Part shown: positions 50,609 through 62,209 of the stretch, one piece after another
Numbering within the stretch: position 1 is the stretch's first letter
Layout: every line of letters begins with the position of its first letter
DNA from: Lactarius indigo
Taxonomy: Eukaryota > Basidiomycota > Agaricomycetes > Russulales > Russulaceae
NCBI GenBank assembly: GCA_025766275.1
Contig: JAFKAC010000007.1
Coordinates: 248,001 to 312,000 of the forward strand
DNA: 64,000 bases
Direction: 5' to 3'
Made by a program: the position numbers and the translations under genes
Notes under the pieces: model-generated
What the model saw: the letters and a program-made list of their open reading frames with translations, nothing else
Databases searched by the model: none
Told to the model about the DNA's origin: nothing

Positions 50609-52180
50609 GGAAGAAAGAGAGGACGGGGGATGGACAACCCCAAGCGAAGCGAGGTGTAGGTGCGACTTGGCGGAGTGGTATTCAGCAGTCCCGGAGTGTG
50701 CAACACCTTATTTCAGAGCCGTGCTTCCCCGGCCAGGTTTCGTCCTCGTGGTCCGGCCCGGTTCTTTGCCGAGCTTGCAACTACATGAGCTTCTCAACTA
50801 GGGAAGATGCACGTCTCCTCTCCGCCGCTCGTATAGTACACTCCTTGCCACTGCTCCACACCATCTGGTAATTATATCGGCCATTGCGTTTCGCCTATCA
50901 CATATCATTCCTTACCTTAGATCTTCTCGGAATGAATGGTAGCGGCCATCAACCGATTTCTGGAATTTTTTCCCCCGTCTTTGCTTCTTCGCTGCTTCTC
51001 TCTGCTGTGTAAACATGCCAGTTCACTATTCAATGTCCTGTCGCGTATCTTCTCGGCTCGGTTTGGTCTCAGCTTGTGTCGATTCACCCGCCCCTTGCGA
51101 CGTGACGTGGATCTTTCCGCCACAGACGTACATGAAAACTAAACAGGCATCGGTCTTGCGAGAGTGAGGGCACAGAAAATGTGTCCCCACTGGTCAGAGT
51201 GGAAGCCATTTCTGTTATGACAACCTATCCCTCCCACGTGTGTGCCCCCATCATGATCACCCATTACAGTAAGTGCCACAGTATTTTGTAAGCACCGCCC
51301 AAGCGCGAAATTATTGTTCACACCAAGGGAGCGCCGCATCTCACCCGTTATTACTCAGTTGCGCCCTCTACCTTACCTCGGCTGCGTGTCCTGTGCGCGG
51401 TAACCGAGCCTCCCTTCGGTTCATATCCCAACCTTCTCAGAGCTGCTGGTCTGGGCGAGGAAAGCGGACGTTACTCCTGCTCCACTCGCCTTCTGTTCCT
51501 CCCCGCGGGATCGCACATTCCCTTGACCTCCCATCCTCGGCTCATCCCACGGTCAGCTAGTGGGCTGCTCCAATCCGGCAGGATCAACCTCTCCCCCTCG
51601 TCGCTCCGCCGGCCGCCGTGCGAACACTGCCTTAAGTTACCCACAGTCACAATCAGCCCCCTTTGCCCATCTGCCCAACCCCCTTCCTCAGCCCATCACC
51701 CCTTACTGATCGGACACCCTGTCAGCGTCCCCGACCCTTGTCCTGGGGTTAGCAACCCCGTCACGTGGTCCATGCCGTATTGCGCCGAACCGCATCGACA
51801 AAGTACCTCGCAGTAATTGGTCAATTGGTCATCCGCTTGTCTCCGTCGTGAGATTGGCATCAACGTGCTCGGTTTCGTGGTCTTGATTGGTCCATGAGTC
51901 TGTTGGTTCTGTTTCTCTAATAGAGGACAGTCCCCGGGGCGCGGTCTTAATCAAATATCGCAGGCACCGAAGGACATCACAGCGTCACACATATCGTTGT
52001 GAAAATGTAGTAAGAGTTTATGTATGTATACAGTAGAAGTACAACATAACCACCGTCCCCAGATGAGTGATAAAAAGGTCCTAATTAATGTCTGCAAGCG
52101 ATGCGCGGGGTCCCACTCGGTCCTCCGCTTATATTATGTGTGTGCTCTCGATCCTCTTCTATGTTTGACCGGCCGGTTTC
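50609..52180. other. Intergenic region
   Basis: Upstream of the unknown gene and downstream of the hydrolase. The plus strand is C/T-rich around 51330-51780, which opens several meaningless frames. No gene is supported. Confidence 0.45.
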
Positions 52181-54312
52181 TTACTCGGCCACGACTTCGC
52201 GTACCCACTTGCCAATCTCCTTCCAAACGCCTTCTCGAACGCGTTCGTCCCACGCACCCATGATCAGAATGTCGTGCACCGCGTCTTTAGCCCACACCAT
52301 CCGCACGCGCACGCCATCGTACTCGAGCGCTCGCTCCAGCGCGACCACCTCACGCTCGAGCCGCTCCGCGTCACCCACCACGACCATCGCTCTCGGAAAT
52401 TCGGTGAATAGGCCCATTCCCGGCGGTAGGCGGATGAACGGATTGCTCGCCGGGGTGCGGACGTCCGGGCACCTGGGGTCGCCATTGACGGCACAGTCGT
52501 ACGTTTTGATGCCCTCATCATGGTAGTCGCGCGAGTCTTTGTGTGGGCCTAGCGGCTCGAGATCGATCATGCCCTCCGTCGTTCCGTGGAACACCGAAAG
52601 CACCCACTCACTCGCGGGTGAGACGTAAGGCGAGTAGACCATTTCGACCGGATGGTGGCCAAGAAATGTACGTGAAAGTAGAGCGCGTGGCTCTGGGGTG
52701 TCCAGTAAGTAGTCCGTCTCGGCGTGTGGCCGCGGCCGACGTGAGGCGGGTACCTGAGGGAGGGTATGTGCTAATGAGCAAAATAAATGACATCAGCAAA
52801 GCTGAACCCGGGAACGAAGATGGTGCGTACACGGGTCGCAAGAGGGCGACAAAAGGAGCATCCCGTCTGGGACAGGGAGTACACCTTCATCTCTAATCCA
52901 ACGAGAAAGTGCTAATACGAGATTCCCGCCTGCGCTATCGCCAATGAGAATTATGCGTGGGCGATAAGCTGAAGTGACTGGATCGGCGTTTACTCCCGAC
53001 AAATGAGAAGAGCCGATAGATAAACGTGGCGTTGCATCATTTCCGCTGATCACTGGGTCGACCGAGTCAGAGTGCTTGTGATGTCCTGTAGTGGTCTCGA
53101 AGTGCTGTCGGTGTTCGGCATCAGCTACCGGGGAAGCCACCGTGCCTGACTGGAGCGTAACATTATTGAAACGCGTTTTACAATCCAAAACTTGATCTAC
53201 GCTCGGACTAAATGTGGCTGGAGCGGTATCATGTAGTGGCGTGGACACCGGCGCGTGCCTGTGACAAGGTATGGGGAGATCCGGGTAATGGTACTTGCCA
53301 TCTGGGCCTTTGCGCGCACCAAGATGGTGCGTAACGATGTGCGCATAGACAGCCGCAGCATCTTGTAAGGCGCCAGGAATGGGTGCGTGTTGCAATAGTC
53401 TGTATTCGACGGCTGAACGAAGGTTGAGATCGCGAGAAAAGACATTGTGCTTTAAGACGCACCATGAATCTCTTCAAAGAGATTGTCCTGATAAAGTACA
53501 TTAGCACCGCAAAGATGCACCCGAATCGGCGTGACGCGTACCTTCATCAGACGGCGGGGTATACGGGAAGTACCAGAGCTCTCGTGGGCGGACATATGAC
53601 AGTATCCACCTCCATGCAGGTATATCCCAATCATGTGAGGGGGAGAGTCAACTGCGTCTGCCTCCACATCCGCATCCGCATTGGAGTGAAGTACTTCTGG
53701 TAGATGTGCGTCTAGCTCGGAAAAATTGGGTAGTTTGTACTGAGAAGCGGGGGTGGAGGAGGCCGTAATGCAATCATTGACATCAAATTTAGAAGCGGCT
53801 GTGGGCACATTGTTGGGAATAGACTTTGGGGGATAATGATCTTCGGCCGCACTTCCACCTCCGCCTTGGAGCAGACTGCGCATACGCACTGCAGGAGAAG
53901 GAACTCTAGGCCATATGAAAGTACCGACCCTGAGACATTGGACCTCACTGTCGTCAACGACACCGGTGCGGAGTTCGTCAGAGAGAGGTGGGACCCAAGC
54001 GAAGCGGGTCTCCTTGAGTGACGTTTCATCTGGTTCTTGAGTAGGATCACGGGTTCCCCAGGTGACCCCAGCTACTTCGGTGACCTTGGAGATGCGCTTG
54101 GTGAATTTGACGACGATGATCTGGGTAATGGACCATGAAGGACGAGGGCGGAAGGAGCGAGGGAGAATGGCATAGTAGATGGCCCAAAGTGGTACGAGGA
54201 GGAGGGTTGTGAAGAGGCGCTGAGAGACATAAACGGATTTTAGAGGCTCGTGAGCCCAGGTGAGATGCTGCTGGTGAGGGTATACTGGAGTCTTGTCGTA
54301 CATCGTGGTCAA
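52181..54312 (-). CDS. HSL-family alpha/beta hydrolase (lipase/esterase), membrane-anchored
   Basis: This belongs to the hormone-sensitive-lipase-like hydrolases (abhydrolase_3); yeast SAY1, an ER sterol deacetylase, is a relative in type. The start is MTTMYDKTPVYPHQQH at 54312, with an N-terminal helix LFTTLLLVPLWAIYYAIL near residues 33-50. The oxyanion motif HGGGYCHM lies near residue 240. After introns, FEEIHAVEYRLLQHAPIPGAL, IILIGDSAGGNLVLAL (nucleophile Ser), PYVSPASEW, VVVGDAERLEREV (acid) and KDAVHDILIM (catalytic His) follow in the expected order. The tail WVREVVAE ends at 52181. A long insert between the HGGG and GDSAGG motifs is unusual. I see no frame break. Confidence 0.87.
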
Positions 54313-55068
54313 GAGGGAAGGAAGAAGAGGTAGTTGTGCTTAAAAGACCATTTAGAATGCGCAGCAGGGGGGACGTGTGTGGTGCCATTCCCACCGATTG
54401 GCAACGAGATGGAACAGGAACACAGCACAAGGAATCGATCACGTGACCAGAGATACTCTACGGTACATGGTACACGGTACATGACCCTGATTCAACGGAC
54501 CGGATCGTGGAGCATGGCTAGGATGACATCAGTGACCCACCGTAGAATGCAAGCCTGGGTTAGGTGGAACGTCTTGAGCACCGAAATGTTCCGAAAAGGA
54601 CCACGCTCCAATCTTGACGCGGGTTCTCCGGAAACGGTCGATCGCATTCCGAGAATAATTTCTATTCCGGGTTAACCATACCCCTCGGGATAGAGAAAAC
54701 AAAACACCAAGACACTGGGAACATTGGAACAATCATAAGAATCTATGAGTAATATCGGGTGAGATAGGGAAACGAGGTACACTTCTTTTTATTCAGACGC
54801 AGGGCCGACGGGCGATGGTGTCGGGTGTGGCTGTGTCACGCTGATGATTGCTGACCAGATCGTTAATCGGCTTTGCGTTTGCCAAGGTTGCGCACTCGGT
54901 CATTCTGTGTCATCTGTGGAACGCAGCTTACGCAGGATGATTCCCCCTTGCCGGGTCTAGGGTCCTCCTCTCCTATATAATCTGGTCCAATTCCTTCTCC
55001 ATTCCTTACCTTTACAGTTTGTTCCATTTGTTATCTGCCCCTCCTACTGAATTCACTCTTAATTCCTA
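54313..55068. promoter_or_regulatory. Divergent intergenic region (hydrolase / DUF2156 gene)
   Basis: The two genes point away from each other. CTATATAA at about 54973 is a plausible TATA element about 95 bases before the plus-strand start, followed by a pyrimidine-rich leader up to 55068. ACGGTACATGGTACACGGTACATG near 54459-54482 is a small direct repeat. Confidence 0.45.
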
Positions 55069-56774
55069 ATGACGACTCTCCTCTCCCGTTTTCCATTCGA
55101 CACGTCTGCTTTCAACCCTAAAAGCCGTCTCTCAAAGCTCAGTGAGTACTGGCGGACCCCAGAGCCAACCACTCAGTCAACATTGGCCGCCCCCGTCCCC
55201 ACTGCTACCACCCCTACCCCACCCGCCACCACCGCCACCCCACCTTCCTCTACCTGTACAGCGAGAGGTTCCCAAGCAGTCCATACAGAGCGAGCCTTCC
55301 GTACCCAAGCCAACAGTATCTGTGCCCCCTACTTCTGAGGCACAAGATCCAGACTCAGCCGACATGGAGGAGCTTGACTTCCAGCAGCCATCTACTTCCG
55401 CCCCCGCACAAGCCGCCGATGTTGAGGCTGATAACGCCACTGGTGACAAGGCCGGTATTGCTGAATTGATCGCCCAATACGGTTCATCTTCTGCGACTTC
55501 ATGGCTCGAGTTTGCTCGTTACAAGATATGGCGTCCCAGCGTCCCTATCCCACAGTCTTCCTTCCCCCCCGTACAGGGTTACCTCCGTTCCGATCCTTTC
55601 GTTTTCGCTTGGGGTAACCCGATCGTTTCCGACCCTGCTGCCCTGGAGGCAACTTCTGTCCGCATTCATTGATTGGGCCAGGTCACAAAAGCTCCGTCCG
55701 ATCTGGCTTTGCGTCGATGGTCAGATGGAGCAGGTCCTTGGCGGTCAAGGTTCCAAGTTTGCCTGGAGTGCGCTCAGTTGTATCGTCGAGGACTTCCTTG
55801 ACCCGCGCTCAGTCGTTGAGCTTGCTCACTCACATGGAGGAGGGTCTGAGGTCAAGGATTTCAAGAAGAATTTGCGCCGCGCGGAACGCGAGAACGTTCG
55901 AGTGCGCGAGGTCCAGCCCGACCAGTGGACCGATGCGATGAAGCATCAGGTCGAGGAAGGCATTGCCAATTGGAAGAAGAGCAAGACCGGTATCCAGATT
56001 GCATCCGTAAGTCACCCTCCGGCGCTTCCCAACTGCTGTTATTTTAACCTCTACCCAATACAGACTTCTTTCCAGCCCTGGCTCGACTTTGAGCATCGCA
56101 GGTACTGGATCGCCGAGAAGGACAGCAACATCGTTGCACTCCTCGTCCTCGCTCGTATCCACCACAAGCAGTACCAGATCAAGAACGCGGCGTCGTTCCC
56201 CAATGCGCCCCGTGGTACTTCGGAAGAGATCATCTATCCGCGCGATGACAGATCTGCAAGACGAGGGCGTGGTCCCTGACGAGTCCGATCGCAAATCGGA
56301 GGACGGCGCGCTGTTGTGGACCAAGACCGACATCGAAGTTGCTCGCAAGATCGAGGAGAACTCTGGTCACTCGCGTTCGCAGAGCGTCGACTCAGGACGT
56401 TCGGACTCCCCGCTCCGCTCAGACAGTTCGTCGGGCAAGGCATCGCCCACCGGCATCCGCCACGGCGGTGTCGCTGTCACCTTCGGCATCACGGCTTCGG
56501 ACTCGCTTACACCCGTCGACAACTTGAGTGGCTGGAAAATCACCTGGCTCAGCAAGACCTACAACAAGGTCATCGGGCTTACAGGCTTGACGCGGCGCGG
56601 CGATTTCCGAGTACGTTCACTGTTCGTTTGACTCGATCTTTACTTGGTGCTGACTCACTTGTTTCACAGAACAAGTTCCACTCACAGCACATGCCGATGT
56701 ATGTCTGCTATCCTGCTGACGAGGGTTTCGGCCTTGATGGTGTAAACAAGCTTATCAAGTGCCTGCGGCAATAA
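55069..56774 (+). CDS. Free-standing DUF2156 (LPG_synthase_C) aminoacyl-transferase
   Basis: In fungi, DUF2156 proteins move amino acids from aminoacyl-tRNA onto lipids; free-standing ones include ergosteryl-glycine synthases and tRNA-synthetase fusions make ergosteryl-aspartate. The start MTTLLSRFPFDTSAFN leads to a Pro/Thr-rich linker and acidic segment, then IAELIAQYGSSSATSWLEF, FVFAWGNPIVSDPAALEA, SAFIDWARSQKLRPIWLCVD, the hallmark VKDFKKNLRRAEREN, WLDFEHRRYWIAEKDSNIVALLVLA, WLSKTYNKVIGLTGLTRRGDFR and the end GFGLDGVNKLIKCLRQ. Introns at about 56008-56063 and 56611-56669 fit. The frame shifts by +1 near 55150-55250, 55650 and 56232. The gene is conserved across these breaks, so I treat them as probable sequence errors or recent damage. 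The substrate is inferred. Confidence 0.75.
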
Positions 56775-58576
56775 GCGATTCTCCTGGTGCTTCGATGTCC
56801 CGCTTTTTCTTCTTTTCAAGTTGGTTACCCCTATACACTAGTACCGCATAATTGTACCCACAACGATACGTTCAACCACATATCTGCTGATATCACTTGC
56901 AATCCTGCCCATTAACATACACTTTTCTTGTTCTTCGTATATATAGCACTCCTCTGTTGTAGTTGTTGTCTGTTAATGTAGAATTATTCATGGTTACGTG
57001 ATTACGATGAGTCGAACGCATCGTGTATAACTTGCGCCTTCATGGTGAGATGTCGTAATCGTGTGGAGTCTGAGGCAGCAAAATTTCTCATCTGTACTTT
57101 TCTGTACAATGAAAGATCTATCCAGACCATATGACAGCCGAGTCGCATTCCTTCTCCCGTCTCCTCCCGATTCCGTGAAGTCGGGATGTTGAGTGGTTCC
57201 GTCGAGTACGTCGGGTGTCGGGCATCTAGGCACTCTCTGAGGGTTATCAGAAGCTCCGGCCGGCTCTACGCTCAAGCTGCGATCCCCGACGACTCGGGCT
57301 CGGAGGCGAGTGTCAGTCATCTGCCGTCACGTCGCTGTCAAGTCAAAGTTTTCGAAACATCGATCCACAGCCGACAGCCCCCATTTTCACTCGACTCGAT
57401 TCCGTTCCATCACCCTGTATCTCGGGCTCGGGCGGGCACTGCAGGAAAAACAAGGAAATGAAAGAGTTGATGGTGAGCGCGTGACTGCTATGAATCTAGA
57501 ACTCTGGATCTAGACTTCATTTATTTATTTTAGGTGAATTTGAATTCTATCCGATTGCGCGCATAGGGACGAGGGGCTTGAGACCTAACCTCAGTTCGAA
57601 AATTGAACTTGTGTTCGTAGTCAATAAAACGCGGGGTTTTCTGGCCTACCACCCCCTCATCATCCTTTGGTTGCATTCATGAGGACATGTGATAACGATG
57701 ATACATCATCATCTGGCGTTGCATAATGGTCGGCTTGTAAAGAACGATTCTTGGCGGAAACCTCATTAATTATTAGCCTTACGCCAGAAGGCCCACCTTT
57801 CTCGGAACTGAGTGGGGTTTCTTGCCTGGAATCTTCGTGAACGGGGACGTCCGTGCATGTATTTCGTTCGGGAACACGGGTGGGTCACTTTCGCTTCATA
57901 TATTGGATCTTGCTATACTGAAACATGAACTCTTGCGCGAACTCATTGGCGCTAGAGGAAAAGAAGGAACTTCAAAGGTAAAAATATACCGACAGGTATA
58001 GTAGCCCGAGTCCGTTCGGAGGTTAACGAGTGCCACTCGAAACTCAAATTACAATTACGCGAGGTTGGCAGGGCCGTGACCTTTGGACCCTGGTCCAAAG
58101 GAACCCCACCTCGGGTCCGACCCTGGTCCCACTCCGGTCCATAGATGAAAGATAAGTCATCGCTAGGTGGGAATCGTGGAGTTGTGCTCGGAGACGTTTA
58201 TATGTTTTTGGTGTTTTTATGTTCTTACCCCGTCAAAGCGCCAAGCCGTGCACCCTGACTGGCAGCATGAGAAAAGGTGTTTTAATCCGTACGGCTTTCG
58301 GTCGTTGTTAATGTGGTATCTGACTCGCCAAATCCTTTCTCTGAGTGAAATGTCTCAAATGTGAAATCTGGAAGTCCCTCAGTCACACTAAGGTGTAAGC
58401 TACTGAGGGAAACAAGGACAATCTTCACTTATTAAATTGCTTCACCGTCTGTTTTTCAGTAATTACCAGATGGCCGAAGGATTGCACAGAAGATTATATC
58501 TTAGCCACCGTGTCCTCCCTTGTACAATGGTACAGAACGGTTAACCTATGTAGAACGTCATTGTCGTGGTGATCAC
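56775..58576. other. Intergenic region
   Basis: No gene is supported. CCTTTGGACC-CT-GGTCCAAAGG at 58080-58101 is an inverted repeat with 10-base arms, followed by further GGTCC units up to 58140. Confidence 0.45.
58080..58101. repeat. Inverted repeat with 10-base arms
   Basis: CCTTTGGACC and GGTCCAAAGG flank a CT spacer. Three more GGTCC-containing segments follow within 40 bases, so it belongs to a small cluster of similar words. Confidence 0.65.
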
Positions 58577-59380
58577 CTAAGGGGATGTGCTTCGTATCAG
58601 ATCATCATTTGTGCCCCCAGGAAGGGTTACCCGGAGCACAAGGAATTGGTCATCGTTATCCAAACCTGCATCGAACGGTTCACCACCGAATATACCGTGC
58701 GTCGACATGAAGTCATTGTCACCCTACGGGAGAAGCTGTCAGTGGTAATTACAGACAGGCTGCGGGGCACTTACGGTGGTGAAAAGGAAAAAGTCGTCAG
58801 GTGCTGCAGGATCGAACATTGGTGCGAGGGTGAGCGATTCCCACTTTGCATTAATCAACGCCTGACTCGAGGGATCGCCTGAGTCGAAATTTCAACCCCT
58901 CCTCCTTTTTATCATTTGGTGATCAGAACGCGTACCATCGTGTAGGCTAAATCGCGCCAGTTGTTTGCTGTCGAGATAGTTCACGAAGCCGACGTATATC
59001 GCTGGAACGACGCAGCTGGACAGCACGCCATTGGGTGCAATGGGTGGCTCGGACTGTCGAACGAGGTGCCGTGAATGTCGGTTGCGCCTGCGGTCGAAAT
59101 CAGCTCTGCACGCCTAATGTTAACCAACCCAACAGCGCCCGGTACTGACGGGTGGGGCATCGACTTATATTCTGATAATGCCACAACTCCGCCGTGGGTC
59201 CATTATTGTCACGGGCGAGTACGAGGAACACCCCATCTTTAATGTAGTGCAATTCATTCGCGGGAAGCTTTTCGCCGTAACTGTCAAGCGGTAAAGGCAC
59301 AACCCACTCGCCAACGAGCGACAGCCGTTTCGTGCTAGCTAGAGAGATGTCGTAGGCGAGTAGCATCAGGAAAAACCTAC
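58577..59380 (-). pseudogene. Truncated phytase-like esterase (PF13449 type), C-terminal half
   Basis: From the 59380 side, translation gives LLAYDISLASTKRLSLVGEWVV, then PLPLDSYGEKLPANELHY, FLVLARDNNG, SEYK, LISTAGATDIHGTSFDS, AIYVGFVNYLDSKQLARF, INAKWESLTLAP and the end GDNDFMSTHGIFGGEP, LDNDDQFLVLRVTLPGG, with a stop at 58577-58579. This matches the family called esterase-like activity of phytase. Three introns can be placed. The N-terminal half is absent: coding similarity stops at about 59380, where the AT-rich repeat block starts. Two frame changes occur within the remaining part (near 59180 and 59030). I conclude that the gene is broken, most simply by insertion of the neighbouring element. 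Confidence 0.75.
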
Positions 59381-59700
59381 TTCGATAATTTGTCGATAAT
59401 TATGATAGGCTAGCGATAAATTATCGATAAATTAGATTATCTCCATTATATTATATTAGATTAGATTAGCGTAACCTCCTGATAAATTATCGAAAAATTA
59501 TCGATAATGGAAGATAATACCATGCTATTCACAGATAGCGAGCGATAATTTTACTACAATAATCCACAAATAGCGGAAAGATAATGGAAAGATAATTCAC
59601 AATATTCACGAACAACGAGTGATAATTTCGCTACGCTACCACAATATTAGATGCTAATTAGAATAGAACCCGATCTTTTTTTGTCCTTTTTTTAAAAATT
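59381..59700. repeat. AT-rich block with repeated GATAATTATCGATAA-like words
   Basis: The words ATAAATTATCGATAA, AAATTATCG, GATAAT and GCGATAATTT recur many times in about 320 bases, in both orientations. Composition contrasts sharply with the GC-balanced genes around it. It lies between the truncated esterase and the DUF6532 gene, where the left end of a mobile element would be expected. Subterminal repeats of this kind are typical of CACTA-like DNA transposons, but I cannot show a terminal inverted repeat because the right end lies outside the window. Confidence 0.6.
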
Positions 59701-59877
59701 TTAATCCAGGCACCAGCTACAAAGTATGGTAAAAAAAAATAGCAGTTGAAGAACTTGACGCTTTGGGTATGCAAGCCAGTTGACTGTCAACAATACATCA
59801 GTGGGAATATTCGGGACATTATAAAAAGAACTTACAGTTGGCTAAAAAGTTGCGTGTTGAAGCTTGACGATGGCTTA

Positions 59878-61995
59878 TCATTCGAGTAAATCCAGGTCAA
59901 GTTCCGTGATTTGAGAACTCAAGGATGGGTCACTGCCGACGGCGCTGCTGCCATATGCAACTAGTTAGTCGATATCGCAACATATTAACAATTGTGGACT
60001 CACCAAGCCTGAGAGTAGATACTTGACATCATTTTGTGAAATGCGTTGCTCCGCTGGTTCCGAATGATTTCAAGTGTAGTCACATGACCTTGATAGACAC
60101 CAAAGTATGCGTTTGCTGAAAATTCCGCTGCTTGCTGTACCCCAGTACGCCACTCAATTATGGATGCATATAGCTGGTAATTTAGGTTAGCATGTTCATG
60201 CACGAAGAGAAATTGAGTACTCACAGCCGTTGAAACCAATGCAACCATTGGAATTGGTACCTCACACACTGTCACTCCATCATCACCAGTATGGTGAGGG
60301 AACGCTTGGTCAAATCGGACACTAAAAGAGGCGTTTCCAGTTCCTCCAATGAAATACAGATCATGGATGACCTGGATGATCCGTCAGTTGCGATATGGTT
60401 GCGACTGCATTACGAGCCTATTTGCACCGGGAACCTGATAAAGGTTAGATGGGTCACAGCTAAATAAAACGTACTCACCTTTGGTCCCTTTGGGTACACG
60501 TATTTATAACCTGAACGTTGCCATTCAACGACATTAACGATGTCCTCTGGTGCCATAGCTGCAAATTCGCCCAAAATGATTGTGTTGCAGCAGTCTTTTA
60601 CCTCACTGCGGAAAAGAGGGATCCGGGCGCGCACCTTCGAAACAAATGTCAGTTTGTGGTCTTCGACATGAGAAGAACGTACAACAGGGATAAATTTCAA
60701 CATGTAGTCTCCATCATCGAGGAGGCGCTTCTGGATGGAGAGAGCAGCAGGGCAATTCTTCTGGGCAGCAATATTAAGTGCCTGTCGGACAAACGAGATG
60801 ATAAGGATGCCATGCGGGAATGCGTTGACGAAGAGTAAAGAAAATTGGACATCTTCAATGGCACTTTGAATGACATCGCGTATCAATTGACTTTGCTGAG
60901 TAACCTTGACTTGGGTCACGCCTGGAGGGAGAACAAGGTTAGTCTCGGCAGGCCAGGCCGACGATGACTCGATTGTCGCCTGCCCCTGTTCGCTGCTCGA
61001 CCCAGCTGGCGCTACAATTTGCTCAGTTGAATGTAAAGATCGCGTGCGGTACTGGTGCTTACCTGTAGTCTCGAAAGAGCCAATGTTCACAGGTGACGTG
61101 TCGTGGTTGCTAGACAATGTCTCAGTACTGACTGTCTTCCTCACAGGTGTGGTACGACTATCAGAAATGGCCGGATCCAGCCAGGATGGACTCTGCAAAG
61201 ATAGGTGTGAGGGGCAAGTTTGAGAGGCATCATTGGACACACCTCAGCTGCCATCGCCTTGTGGATCTTGGCTGGTGGTCCTTGGGGGAGGTCAGCTAGG
61301 TCGTCCTCGTCATCAGAGCCCTCCTCAGTCGTAGGGTAGGTATCGTAATCCCTAGGGTCGGGATCAAACCTGGGTGCTGAGCCAAAGACATATGGACGAG
61401 AAGACAAGGATGTGGCTGACGTGGAATGAAAAAATGCGTAAGTTGTTTGTTTTGGGACATACAAACATATTATGTCAGTTGTTCTCACTGAGTTGTGCCG
61501 CGCGTTGGGCTCCCTCACTCACCCCTGCAATGCCTCTGGATGGTGACTGTCCCTCCGTCTCAATCTCGCTAGCCAAGTGAAATATCATAGGACGACCACG
61601 ATATGGACCTTTAGACACCAATCAGGTAGGTTATCTTATCTGGTGACATTGTACTTACCGACATTCCGTGCCTTTTTAGCAGGAGTGGGTTGAACTGTGG
61701 CAGGGATTCCGGGACTGTCGTTGAGGGAGGTTGAGGTGCGTTTCCCTTTCCCTTTTTATTATGTGAGTTATTGTTGACTCGGGCACATCTTGGACTCACC
61801 TGTTAGTCTCCTTTGGGTCGGAGTTAGGCCATTGGCGTGTTGAACGTTGACGTCTTGACCACCGACGCTGACTTGGCTTACTGTATTTGTTTGCATAGCA
61901 GAATGGCCCAATGAAGCGTGACCTCCATTGACACCCTCTGATGCCAGTGCCTGAGTCTCCTGGATTCGCTTTGACTTGCGCATGTGTGGTGCCAT
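59878..61995 (-). CDS. DUF6532-type protein, divergent partner of the transposase
   Basis: The start MAPHMRKSKRIQETQ lies at 61995. Exons continue with TPTQRRLTGKGKRTS, a basic PAKKARNVG segment, YRGRPMIFHLASEIETEG, DTYPTTEEGSDDEDDLADLP (acidic), a Ser/Thr-rich linker, and the globular domain: LIRDVIQSAIEDVQFSLLFV, NAFPHGILIISFVRQAL, RLLDDGDYMLKFIPVV, KVRARIPLFRSEVKD, GYKYVYPKGPK, then VPIPMVALVSTALYASIIEW and QGHVTTLEIIRNQ. The end is ITELDLDLLE. The PKGPK followed by a short-residue PMVALVSTALYA pattern is that of DUF6532, an abundant basidiomycete domain of unknown function. Basic and acidic stretches suggest a nuclear protein. Its start is 214 bases from that of the transposase. Confidence 0.7.
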
Positions 61996-62209
61996 TGGAA
62001 ACGAGAAAACAAATGAGGGAATGAGAACAAGTGAAATGGATATGTGAGTATGACACGGAACGACAGGAATTTGGATGAGGTCTCAACTCCAAGGTGTGTA
62101 TCGTATTTATATCGATAATTCTGGTGTGCTGATTAAAAGGACCCCCAATGTACATCGACGCATTCACCATTCTTCCCCCTTCCCTACTAGCACCGTCTCG
62201 AGCGCATCA
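61996..62209. promoter_or_regulatory. Shared divergent promoter of DUF6532 gene and transposase
   Basis: The two start codons are 214 bases apart and point outward. CGTATTTATATCGATAA near 62101-62117 is the most AT-rich part and repeats the ATCGATAA word of the block at 59381-59700. Confidence 0.5.

Noticed and set aside
58520..58882. Plus-strand open frame of 120 codons
   Set aside because: It is the antisense of the last exons of the phytase-like esterase, whose minus-strand reading matches a known family.
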